Shown here: positions 1-10,723 of the stretch, in pieces | How the letters are laid out: every line of letters begins with the position of its first letter | Position numbering within the stretch: the stretch's first letter is position 1 | NCBI RefSeq assembly: GCF_001640805.2 | Contig: NC_066855.1 | Span: 1,742,015-1,806,014 of the forward strand | Length of the DNA: 64,000 bases | Direction: 5' to 3' | DNA from: Lates calcarifer | Lineage: Eukaryota; Chordata; Actinopteri; Centropomidae | Program-made: the position numbers and the translations under genes | Notes under the pieces: model-generated | Database searches by the model: none | Told to the model about the DNA's origin: nothing | The model's input: the letters and a program-made list of their open reading frames with translations, nothing else

Positions 1-823
1 CACTTTAAATAACACTGGCCAAAAAGATTTGAAAAAAATAAAAAATCAGATAAGAAAAGCAAAAACAGGGAAATGAACGTAGAAATATGGAAGGGCTTGT
101 GTGATTTCAAGAAAAAGGGAAGGGCCTCTTGAAGTATAAAGTGAACATGTGTTAGAGTGTGCGAGGGTCTGGGGGAGTTTCTCGATAGGTCAGATACACT
201 TGGCAGATGCGTCCTGAAAAAGGAAAATCAATCTCCATCTGTATTTCTCAAGAGCTGGACGGAAACATTCCGGTTATATAATTAAATTATGATATAGGAA
301 GAAAATCAAAGAGAATTTTCTTTCGGCTTTACGAAACCAGTAGTGTCCACTGCTCCTCGTACAAATATAAAAAAAGAAAGTGCCTTTGGAATAAGAGGGT
401 AAAATACTGTAAGTACAGGCACCAAATTCTCAAGACGGTTAATGCCAGCAGATGCTAGCGCTCGTATTTTTGAGGTGTAGGAGGCAGTGGAAAGAATAAA
501 AACCAAACCAAGCAGTTTGTCACCAACTCCTATACAGCCGGAGGGGAGGGGGGACAGGCATGGAATTAGCTCTAACTCCTACAAATCTCACCCAAAGTGA
601 TCTCAGATCTTAGCGAAGGGGAAAACTACAGGGAAACTCTTCCTGATTTTCTTCCAGATTTGGGTCTATCCCTGCCCCTGCGGCTGTACTAAACCACATG
701 CAGAAGAGGGGAAGGGAGGGGGGTTATCTCCTTTTCGATCACAGGCGATAAATGATCAACAACTCCCCCTCCCTCTAGCTCTGTATACCCACCACCATGC
801 AAGCCCCGTCTGTCAGCACTCAC
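1..823. other. Intron 3' of w22, far part
   Basis: No exon resembling domain IV S1 (family pattern PYY.DY...R.L.H..CTSHYLD) is visible. The stretch holds runs of G on the plus strand at 543-553 and 707-723, seen as C-rich tracts in the pre-mRNA. Nothing else is recognised. Confidence 0.6.
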
Positions 824-859
824 TGGGCATGCTCCAAGGGGCCATCCCAAGCACGGCGT
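824..859 (-). CDS. cacna1g: Candidate 36-nt cassette exon at the position of mammalian exon 26
   Basis: Upstream on the minus strand is a long C/T tract (pre-mRNA reading of 905-866), then ACCGTAG|. The 36 nt read, after joining the G of w22, DAVLGMAPWSMP, and end A|GTGAGTGC, a strong donor. Entry and exit are both phase 1, so inclusion or skipping keeps the frame. In mammals an 18-residue cassette (DLMLDDVIASG...) lies here. The residues do not clearly resemble it, so this could be a lineage-specific exon or a chance pair of sites. The next exon is outside the window, so the join cannot be completed. Confidence 0.4.
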
Positions 860-882
860 CTACGGTAGACCAGGCAAGGTAA

Positions 883-904
883 GGGAGAGGGGGAAGGGAG
901 GGGG
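883..904 (+). other. G-quadruplex consensus on the template strand
   Basis: Four G runs (883-885, 889-893, 896-898, 900-904) with loops of 1-3 bases meet the usual G3+N1-7 pattern on the plus strand. In the minus-strand transcript the same bases are the polypyrimidine tract just upstream of the candidate exon at 824-859. Confidence 0.5.
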
Positions 905-1190
905 CTAACGCCAGCGGTCAGCTGTCCTGGCTCTGCAAACCGACCAAGCCTGGAAGCTTTTCTTAACATCCAACTTAGTCAATTTGGTGCTGGTGTTGAA
1001 GGAGAGCCTCCACAGTCTGTAGGAGAGTCTACAGAGCCAAGCAGGTGACCACAGGACTGCAACAAGAACTAGCCAGAGGGCTAATGAGGAAAGGAGAAAT
1101 GGTCGAGGGGAAAGGGAGGGTTCTACCGCAGAGTAGCGACTATTGTTGGTACTAGCTCACTAATTGCGTTCTTCCGGATTCGGCCAAACC

Positions 1191-1218
1191 AAATCAAAAA
1201 GCAAAAAGAAAAAAAAAG
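1191..1218 (-). promoter_or_regulatory. U-rich tract downstream of the w22 donors
   Basis: The plus strand is almost all A, so the pre-mRNA has runs of 9, 5 and 5 U about 50-80 nt after the long donor. U-rich intron sequence after a weak donor is a known TIA1-type enhancer of donor use. Its position beside two competing donors is suggestive. The role is inferred from sequence only. Confidence 0.3.
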
Positions 1219-1269
1219 GCTCAGGCTCAAATCAAGCAGGACTCAGAAAGATGTGGAAAGACTACCGAC

Positions 1270-1483
1270 CAGCCAGCTCCTTCTCCTTACTCCGTCTCTT
1301 TTTCTCCTTGCGTTTCCGCTTCTTCTCCTCCCTGCGCTTGGCCTCCTCGGCCTCCTGGTGGCGCCGGCACTTGTGGAAGTTCTCCACCACCACGCCCACG
1401 AACATGTTGAGCACGAAGAAGGCCACAATCAGCAGGAAAGAGATGAAGTACAGCAGCATCCATGGGTTGTAGTTCATTACTGG
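1270..1483 (-). CDS. cacna1g: cacna1g exon w22: IIIS6 and start of III-IV linker, two donor choices
   Basis: The long form is 214 nt (71 codons + G). It begins [20 protein letters not shown] and [19 protein letters not shown] (IIIS6), then a charged helix with [19 protein letters not shown] and SKEKELA. The long donor at 1269 is weak, G|GTCGGT. An internal donor, A|GTAAGG, ends the exon at 1291 and removes SKEKELA. The same choice (SKEKQMA present or absent) is known for mammalian exon 25. Acceptor TTTCAG|. The linker is more basic than the human KRLRRLEKKRR. The exon for IVS1 is outside the window. Confidence 0.95.
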
Positions 1484-4400
1484 CTGAAACATACAGAGCA
1501 GAACAGAGGATTTTGTAGATATTCAGACTTTTGTTTCTGTAGGTACTGAGTTCTAAATAATAAATAAGTGCTAACGGAGATTATCGGTAAATATTTTTAA
1601 GGGGATTGCGCTGTGATTTTCTTCAACTGTAGCCAAGTGATCTGCCACGACATCTGCCTTGGACTTATTTTACATTTGTTGGTCACCTGTTGGTCGACTC
1701 CTACAGCATCCAGTCCGTCATACATAATGTCCACCCAGCCGTCTTTTGACGCCAGGACAAAAAGAGACATCAAGGCCTGAGACAGAGAAACAGAAGAATG
1801 TAAAAACTTTACATTCAAGCAGTTCATCAAACCATTAGTTGATGTATTTATTGATCAGAAATCTCCCTGAGATCGTACCTGTCCCAGGTTGTCAAAGTTG
1901 TACTTGTGTCTGACCCATTTGTAGTTGGCCTGTAAGCAGTCTGACTTGTTGTTGATATGCGTGACATTCTCTCCTTGACATTTGAAGAACTTCCCCTTGA
2001 AGAGCTTTGGAAAGAAAACACACACATGCCCTTTATTTTAGAGTGAACCTCAACAGAACAATTCTTAAAAACTAAGTTATGCTATGCTAAGTTTGGCTTC
2101 GGTAATATGTAAACTCAGTTGGAAGTCTTCAGAAGTCAAAGGTCTTTCCTAATACACAGTAACACTCATAATACTTGTAATATACATCACTGTAATCATT
2201 CAAAATACTATCTTTGTCTTTCTTCAGACTGTTTCAAAGCTGTAGTGGAAGGAAAGTGAATTTCTTCTGAAAGGACCTTAAGCTAACAAGATGAACTCAA
2301 CTGTGTACATATTGTATGAAGCTTTTTAAACAGATATGTCAAAGGCTGAAAATGAGCAGTGAAAAGTGTCTTTTGTGCAGAACATTGCTGTGTGACTTCC
2401 CCAGGAGCAGGTTACAGTAAAAATTAGGGCTAGGACATTTGCTGGAATTAGTGTTTGCAAAAAATAGTACTTGAGAACTAGAGTACTAAATATAGAAATG
2501 TATTCTATTGAAAACTGTATCTGAAGGAACACTGTGTCGCCAACATTTGAATGTATTTCACACCGGAGGTTAAAGCCATTAACCCTTCGTGACACTACTT
2601 TACTCGTACAGATGGTCTATGGACATAAACATGCTAATGGAAGATAGACAAGAGCCTGAACTGCTCCAAGGCCACAGAGCTCGTTGCTATAGATTGGTCC
2701 TTGGGCTGTTTGCCATGAAATCTCCACTGCAACCAGATCAGCATACACAAGTGTCCTGGCATGTGAGTTATAACATGTGTAGACAGCTGCCTTACTTTCT
2801 CTCTGTATCCTCCCTCCCCCTCACCCTCTCCTCACCCTCCCCTCTCACCTGTACTCCCAGGATGCCAAAGATAATGAAGAAGGCGCAGCAGATGACCACA
2901 ATGTTGCCGATGGGCTTCAGTGATGACATCAGGGTCTCCACCACCAGCTTCAGCCCCGGGGCTCTGCTGATCACACTGGAACACAGTACATAACAGGGTA
3001 TTAGCACACTGTATGTGTGTCTGTGTGTGAGTGTGTGTGTATGCAGGGCACTCTTGGGTCACTCACTGTGTAGCTCAGAGCAGATGGAGCAGGGATGCCT
3101 GCAGCGTTACAACCCACAACCCCCTCAAACCCCCCCCCCAGGCCCCCAGGCCCTCACCCTGTCTTCACATACATTCACACACATTTTCTTTTCTCCTCTT
3201 CTTGATTTCCTTTGTTTACCACAGTCGGAAATTCTTTTTTCACAAACTTTTCAAACCAAAACACTTGTTGGCTCACAGACAAATTAACTTCTCTTTCACT
3301 CACTCCCGCTCTTCTTTAAAAACATCTCTTCCCCCTCTTTCACACCTCTTTCTGCTTCCTTTCATTTTTGCAGTCTAAGAAACAGACACATCTAATTAAG
3401 CCAATGGACTGATGAGGATGTTTAATTAGTGCCGGCATGGCACCCGGCACTGTGATGCACTGCAGCTGAGCTTCTCTGGCAAAAAACAAAAAACATAACA
3501 CATACACACACGTACTACAGTACATAAAAACTAACCAATGCACACACACTTATCTGCACAGGCTTTTCACACAGAAAACGCAGGTGTACATGCATGGGTG
3601 CATACACACAGCATGAGACTACAACACACACACACCAAAGTCGATATGAAGTGACAGATAAGATGACACGTGAAAAGGATTGAAAGGGAAAAACAAAAAG
3701 CACCACAGTCAGTGAGGCTGTCGGGGTGATAATCTGCTCAGCCTTTGTCTATTTGTCTTTTTCTGCATTGTATGTTTTCCCCTGAGCAGACAGTTGAGTG
3801 AAGGAAGAGTCAATAGCACATTAAGAGCAGACATGAGATAATAAGAAGCCAGGAGCAACCAAGGCCACTGATCAATAGCCCTGATCAGAGAATAACGAGC
3901 GTGTGGCGACACCTCATCACTCTGCACCTCACTGCCTCTCCTGATACTGGTTGAAAACCAGGTTGGGAGTGCATTGCTGCCTCTGACCTATAGAGGGTGC
4001 TAGTGTTCAAGAACGGCATCTGCTTGTGTCTGCCCTCTTCTCTTCTCTTCTCTTCTCTTCACCAGCATCTGTAGGATGCGCCAGAACAAGCCAGATCCAT
4101 GGAGCCCCCACCCATTAATCCACAAGACCCACCAGATCCTCTATCACTATCCCAGTGCCAGACACCACAGGACACCCCGAGAGGTCCTGTGTCCATTCCC
4201 TGACGGGTCAGAGCTGTTTTGGTAGCACAAGAAGGACCTACACAATATAACGCAGGTGATTTTAATGTTGGGGCTGATCAGTGTCAAGTCAATTGGTCAT
4301 GCCTCTAATTAAAAAACTGTCTGTCACTGCAATTTCCAAAAGTTAAAACAGTGAAAAGTAAAACTAGCTTGACCAAAGAATAAGAGGCAGAAATATGATG

Positions 4401-7400
4401 AGGGAACAGAAAAGAAAAAGCACAATTTGTTGGGGAAAATCATTGAGCTTGCAAAGTCCATCAAGGACAGAAGCACTTCTTCTCCGGCTCCCCTCCTTAG
4501 ATCACACATTACCTGCAAAAAAAGATGTTTCCACACATTTCTGCTTTGCATATGAAAACTCCGAGCCAGCCTCTCTTCCTCTTTACATCATGTTCTCCTT
4601 TTGAGCTCCACTCTGACAAATGCGCTGAAGTGAAAAGGCTTATTAAGGAGGGGAACGAAGGAGAGACGAGCCTCTTATTATGAGTCAATACACTCTGATG
4701 ATGCCGTACGTGAAGGACACACACCGCGATGGGCTCCTCTCCATAATGTCTATTTGCATATGACACGAAAAGGAGGATGAGGAGGAGCTGGAATGGATGG
4801 AGCCAGGGGGAGAAAAAGTTAGCGCCTGCTTCTTCTTCTTCTTCTTCTTCTAATCTACCTCTCTGCATAATTTCACAGCAGTTCACAGCGTGTCCTTGTT
4901 TTGTGTGCTATACAAAGCGCGAAGAAGTGTGCTGTGACGCGCAACACCTGCACACACGCACCACCCGTCTCTCTCTTCCACCAACATATCCCTCACACTG
5001 TGGAAAGAGAACAACAAGTAGGGCAATAAGTGGCAGGCGTGTTCCCACAGTGCAAACACTGGGTGTAATTAAGCGACGCTGGGAGATAGAAATAGGGAAT
5101 AGAGGGAGGAGAGGAGGGCTGGTGAGTTGCAGGGATATAGAGGGAATAAAAAATGAGGCAGCTGCTATATTGCTTTTTAGTCTAAACTTTGTTTCTCACT
5201 CCACCTTGTTGTATAAATTCCCTCCTGCGCTTCTCTTTTTCGACCTACAGCCGTCCTTCCTCTCCAGCTGTCAAACTTTACCGCTCACTACTCACCACTA
5301 AATGAAGGAAATGTAAACTGTGCGTCTGTGAATTCAGGTGTCACGCAAACATAATCAAAACGTCTTGTAGAATGGTAATTATTATTATTATGTGCTGAGT
5401 TAAATGGCCACCATCAATACAGTCAGACACCAGGGCCAAGAAAACGTACACACTGGTGAGACAGCTTAGGAGGGAGCCAATACGGAGGCCTCGGAGTAAT
5501 TACATCATCATCAAGTGATGGATGAGCTCAAAGGCGGCGCCGACAGGGGTCAACCACAGGAGGGATTCATCAATAAACAGACCTGTTGGCCAGACCCTGA
5601 CCCCCCCAAACACCACAGAGCTGTTTAGATCAGTCCACCTGCAAAGAAGCCAGGGAGTGTGGCAGGTACAATTAATGGACACAGTGAGGGGTGGTGGTGG
5701 TGGAGGGGATGGGGTGGGGGTTTCTAGGTTGCAGCTGAATTGTCAATGAGGTGTAGGTGGTGTTGGGTGACATAAAAGTGCCATTTGGTGACATCAGGTA
5801 CTAACTTCTGGGTCTTCCCTGAGGCCAGACCTCAGCTCAGGTTGTGGGCTTGATGAATGACTGCAGGTAGGTGTGTGTGTGTGTGTGTGTTTGTGTGTGT
5901 TTGTGAGTGTACCCTGTTAAACAAAGCTGATGCATCACTCACACGTGCACACAAACACATTCACAAATACAAAGTCACCTGCTTGTTGCAATAACACCCA
6001 CATAACTCATGTAGCAACCAACGCGAGAAAACACACCATCGTTCAGCGCAAACTCGTCACCCTGTCACACTGCATAAACTACAGACATGGTTCAAATCTC
6101 GGCTGCCTAAGTGACAAGCTGCCATGGATTTCAGCCTGTGAGCACATAAATGATTGTTGATTGATTATTATTCCCGAGTCAGCGTCAGCAGCTCCGACAC
6201 TGCCTGTGTGAACCCCGCGTGCGCTGAACTGCCAGAGGGGAAAACACAGACAAGCTCATATTTAATTCAAGCACCCAGCGAGTGTGAGTCTACCACAATC
6301 GAACTCGGGTGACAACAAGCTGATACTGAAGCTAACACAGGGGCTTTATGGATGACGAAGCTGCGTCTGCCTTGTGGTGTGTGTAACAGGGACACTTTTT
6401 TTGTTTTTTGCAATTTTGGAGAGAAGTTTTTAACTTTTTTTAGTTTTACTCACTAAAATGGCAGAAAGATATCTCTACAGACATTATGGCCTGATTCTGT
6501 AGCTACTACAATTTTTTCAAGCTAGTAACTAATTTTAATGTTGCTTAAATGTGTTGTTGCAGAGAGCTACGTGACATCACTTTTTCCTGACTGAGCCCAA
6601 CCCTCAGCAGAGAAAAACGCAAATAATTAAAACTGCTCTTTGGCAGAAAAATACATGTTCATAGTTTTCAGGGCCTTTAACCTACTCAGGCACTAATGGA
6701 TCGTAATGGATTTCACTATTCATGAAGACTGAGATTTTGTTTCCTGATTCATGAATCAGAAGGAAACAATCATTTCAGCTCTGTCTTCATAGAATCAGGT
6801 GGATTTTGTTAGTGTGTGCACCGTCACACTGGTGACTGCTGGCTGAGATTTCTATCTGTCAAATAAAGATGTTCCAAACTTGATGTTGCTCTCCACCACT
6901 GGAGACAGGTCTGGGCAAATAAAGGAGTAAATTTTGATGCTAAACTCGCAACATTTCTTCCAGACTGGTGAGTAAACAGCTGTTAAATCAAATATTGACT
7001 ATGTAGTGACAGATTTCTTTGCCTACTTCTCACAAATATCAGAACAAATTTCCAAATAGGCCATTACTTAAAATTGAATCCAGATAAAAAAAAAGATTAA
7101 AAAAAAAGAGATCCAACATTTCTACTAGTTAATTTAGATGTGTGTTGTTAAGTTTTGCAGAGACACTTGTAGCACTAATGTGCCTGATTCTAAAAGTGCT
7201 GTGGTCCCCAAAGGTATGTTTGTTGTAACTGAGCAGTAATTCCACTCCATATTGACCAGACCCAATTATCTCCGCCAGGATTACAAGCTCCAGCAGTCCA
7301 CACTAAAACAGCCATACTGTAGAGCAGCACAGTAAAAGCTTAATATTGCTATAGCCTTTAATGCTGTGCCCCTCCTTTTGGATTGAAAGTTATTAACTAC

Positions 7401-10400
7401 CTTAAAAACTGATTTTACAATATTGATTTCCTGTAACTCATCTGCAGCCTCAGCAGAGGAGAGAGCCAACCTACCAGGCTCAGCTCTTTCCTTTATTTTC
7501 TTTCTTTTCCAGTCCTCTCCTGTTTCTCCCTCACTCACTCTCTGCCTGTTTTCATACAGTCTTCCTAATCCTATTTCTCCCTCTGCCATTTTGCATTTTC
7601 CTCAAACTGAAGACATCACTCCCTGGAGAAATGGCTGCCCTTTGCTCCAGAGAACATTTCCCCTAAACTTAAAATTTGTCCAATTTCCTAGTGTAATTGC
7701 TACATATTTTCTAATCTGACTTTAAAACCTTCCCTACTCGACATTAATACAGCCTCAGCCCTGCTGCCCTCTGGGGATTAAATAAGGCAGGGTGTACAGC
7801 AGAATGACTTAGAGACAGAGAATTCAGCAGCAGTGAGAATCAGGTACTCGTTTCAAGTGCTCTGTTTGTCACAGTTTCACCAGATCTAATTAGAAAGCCT
7901 CTTGTGTTACAGCAAGTTTATTCTCAAATGTCACATTAACATTGAACTTGCCAGTTTAATGTAAAATACTAGTTTTTAAACTACTAATCACCACAATGGC
8001 AGCTGAACCAAACTCTGAGGGATGCTGATGTGTTGTAAAACACTTGAATCTACATTGGTTGTTATTATTGACAGAACGATGGTCAGGAACATGAATAAGA
8101 CTTTTTTAGTTAGCTGGATTAAAAAAGGCACACACAGAATATGATGATACGACAAACACACATAAACACAATGTCAGATACGTACAAATCCACTACCTCC
8201 CTGACATAAGCAAACGTTACAGTGTGAGCTCAAAGAAGAAAGTAAGAGAGTGCAAAAGAAGTGCCGGCACCAGATTTCACTTTCATGTCAAAGGTGAAAG
8301 TTAAAAAAGCAAAAAGAAGAGGGAAGAAGATCAGCGGTGTTTAGTGGGTAAAGTTGGCAGGATGAAAATGAATATTTGATTTTCGTGCTCTTCCTGAGAG
8401 CTGTGATAAATATTCAAGAGAGGGCAAAGCCCGGAGAGCTCCCCTTCATGAGATGAGACACCGAGCATGCGAGCCAAGTCACGCATGAAGCCACACACAT
8501 GGCCACACACACACACACACTGAGGATAAAACTAAAGGACTGCACACACATTTAAAGTCTCGTTGAATATTACACAAAGACACACATTGTTCTTTTCTCT
8601 CTCTGTCTCTCTCTCCCACACACACACACAGACATATTTGGAGATATGAGTACAAAAACAGTCTCCAAATTGGTGATTTCCGCCTTATTTCCGCTCAAAT
8701 AAACATAACTGTGCAATTGTGTACACGCTGACAATAACACACGCATGAATGGACTTTAAAATAAATGCCTACACACACATGCACAAAAATACACACGCAT
8801 TTCCCAAAAGCTAAATGTCAAAGCTGAGCTCAGTTTGTTCCCACCTCTATCTGAAACAGATATCTACGTTGGGGGATTTTATCATCGCGTGGGTTTGGGA
8901 AACAGAGAGATTCTAACCCATATACTGTATATGGGGTTGGGTTGGTATTGGCTTTAGAACATTGCCAACCAAGTATGTCCAACTACTGAAGTGTGTAAGA
9001 TCATATTATAATAAAGGTAAGACTTTATTTCATTAACAGTTTCAGGGCCTGTCTGTCTTTCAGCATCTCCCTGGGAGAGTCACTCACCGTAGCGGCCTCA
9101 GGGTCCTCAGCAGCCTCAGCACTCTGAGCATGCCCAGAATCTTGGTGCCCGAGTTGGAGATGAGCGACACCAGGATGTCAATAACAGAAATCATCACCAA
9201 CATCCCATCCAGGATGTTCCAGCTGCTCCTCAGATAGGCCTTGTCCCCGAAACACCAGCCCAGAGCTACGATCTGGACACAAACAAGAACCCAGAGTGAA
9301 TGAATGGTATTGACATAATAACACAGAGGGTGAACTGCTGCAGAACCAATTTAGTTTGGTACATTAAATATTAACTACAAATATAAATGACATCAAAATA
9401 ATAGAGGAATCGGTGATTCAATATCTGTTTTTGTCTGTGCAGTTTCAGATGAGTTTTTTAATCAAAGCATCTTTTGAATTTATTAGAAGTTGATGCTTTG
9501 TGTCCCACATGCACAGCTTATTGACTTTGTAGAGTGATTGTTTACTTGGAGCTTGGCAGCGAAGATCATAAAAGCTGCAAGCTTTCCAAACCTCATTTCT
9601 AATTCTATAGGTTCTACTCATCATTTATTCTGCCTGTAAAGCAATTTGCATTCTAGAAAATAATAGAGACTGGCTGACTTTGTTTTTTTAGCACAAACTC
9701 ATTAAATCAGGCAGAGACCACCAGTTTTTGCTTCGTGCATTTCTAAACACCTGCTGCAACAGAGGAGATGAGAGAGAGGGAGATAGATAGATAGAAGATC
9801 ATTTACATTAGCTGATGCTAATAAATGCATAACAGTGGATACTGTATATGAATAATGTGTCTGGGGAATCATCAAAGTTCCATCAAACTATACGAACACA
9901 GACAGGTCTCTGTGACAATCCAGACAGCTTCAATGACTCTTCACTTTGCACACGCTTTGTTACATCGAAACTTTTACCTGAATATTCATGCTACTCTACT
10001 GCTAACTATCTCTATACATGTCTGAGCCAACAGAGTCTACATGAATTACAGCTTGCCCAAGATGCAGCGGTAAAGACGTCTCACTATTTTAAGCTTCTCT
10101 TCATTGGTAAACTTTAGAATTCATTGTAAGATTTTATTGATGACTTTTAAGGCTTCCTCTGAGATCTTCTGACCTGGAGTCCTCCGCCGAGGCACTGCTA
10201 GTCATTACTCAATCTCAGCTGAGGACCAAGGGTTTTCTAAAACCTATGATTATACTCATCTCATTCTCCTGATTCTTGTTGTTTAATTACTTTAATAATT
10301 ACAGAAATGTTCTCTTTTATTTTTACTCCACCTCATTTGTAGCATTAACCTCTTTGGGCCTGAAGCAGTTATCTAAATAAAACCATCTCAGAAGTTTAGA

Positions 10401-10681
10401 GGGGAAATAAAGACATGTGAATCATCACCAAGCAGACTGGAAAATGAAAAGTGACTTGAAAAGTAAAAGACTGATCAAATAAATGTGGTGCAGTTAAAAG
10501 TACAAAGTATAAATTCAGGTAGAGTATTGGAGTGCATGTGCTTAGTTCCTTTTCCAACATGGCACAACTCCTTATGTAGAACATTATGTTAATTACATGA
10601 TAAATGTTGAACTTGAAGCCAGTCATCACTTCTCCTAAAGAGATTATTTGGAAATCAAATTATACATACAACCAGTACTGT

Positions 10682-10723
<42 letters not shown>

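Larger units (their letters stand above)
2976..9087. other. Intron w18-w19 (6.1 kb)
   Basis: It holds a truncated Tc1-type fragment (4061-4285), simple repeats at 4036-4060, 4829-4850 and 5871-5910, CA-rich stretches near 3540-3640 and 8500-8640, and a copy of a dispersed repeat at 6880-7012. The purine/pyrimidine composition near 3290-3370 is low-complexity. No open frame on either strand looks like a protein family member. Confidence 0.6.

Noticed and set aside
1164..1549. Plus-strand open frames over exon w22
   Set aside because: They are antisense shadows of the IIIS6 coding exon, whose minus-strand reading matches Cav3.1.
4777..5301. 174-codon plus-strand frame with a Ser run
   Set aside because: The Ser run is the CTT microsatellite; the rest has no domain-like pattern, no splice context and low-complexity composition.
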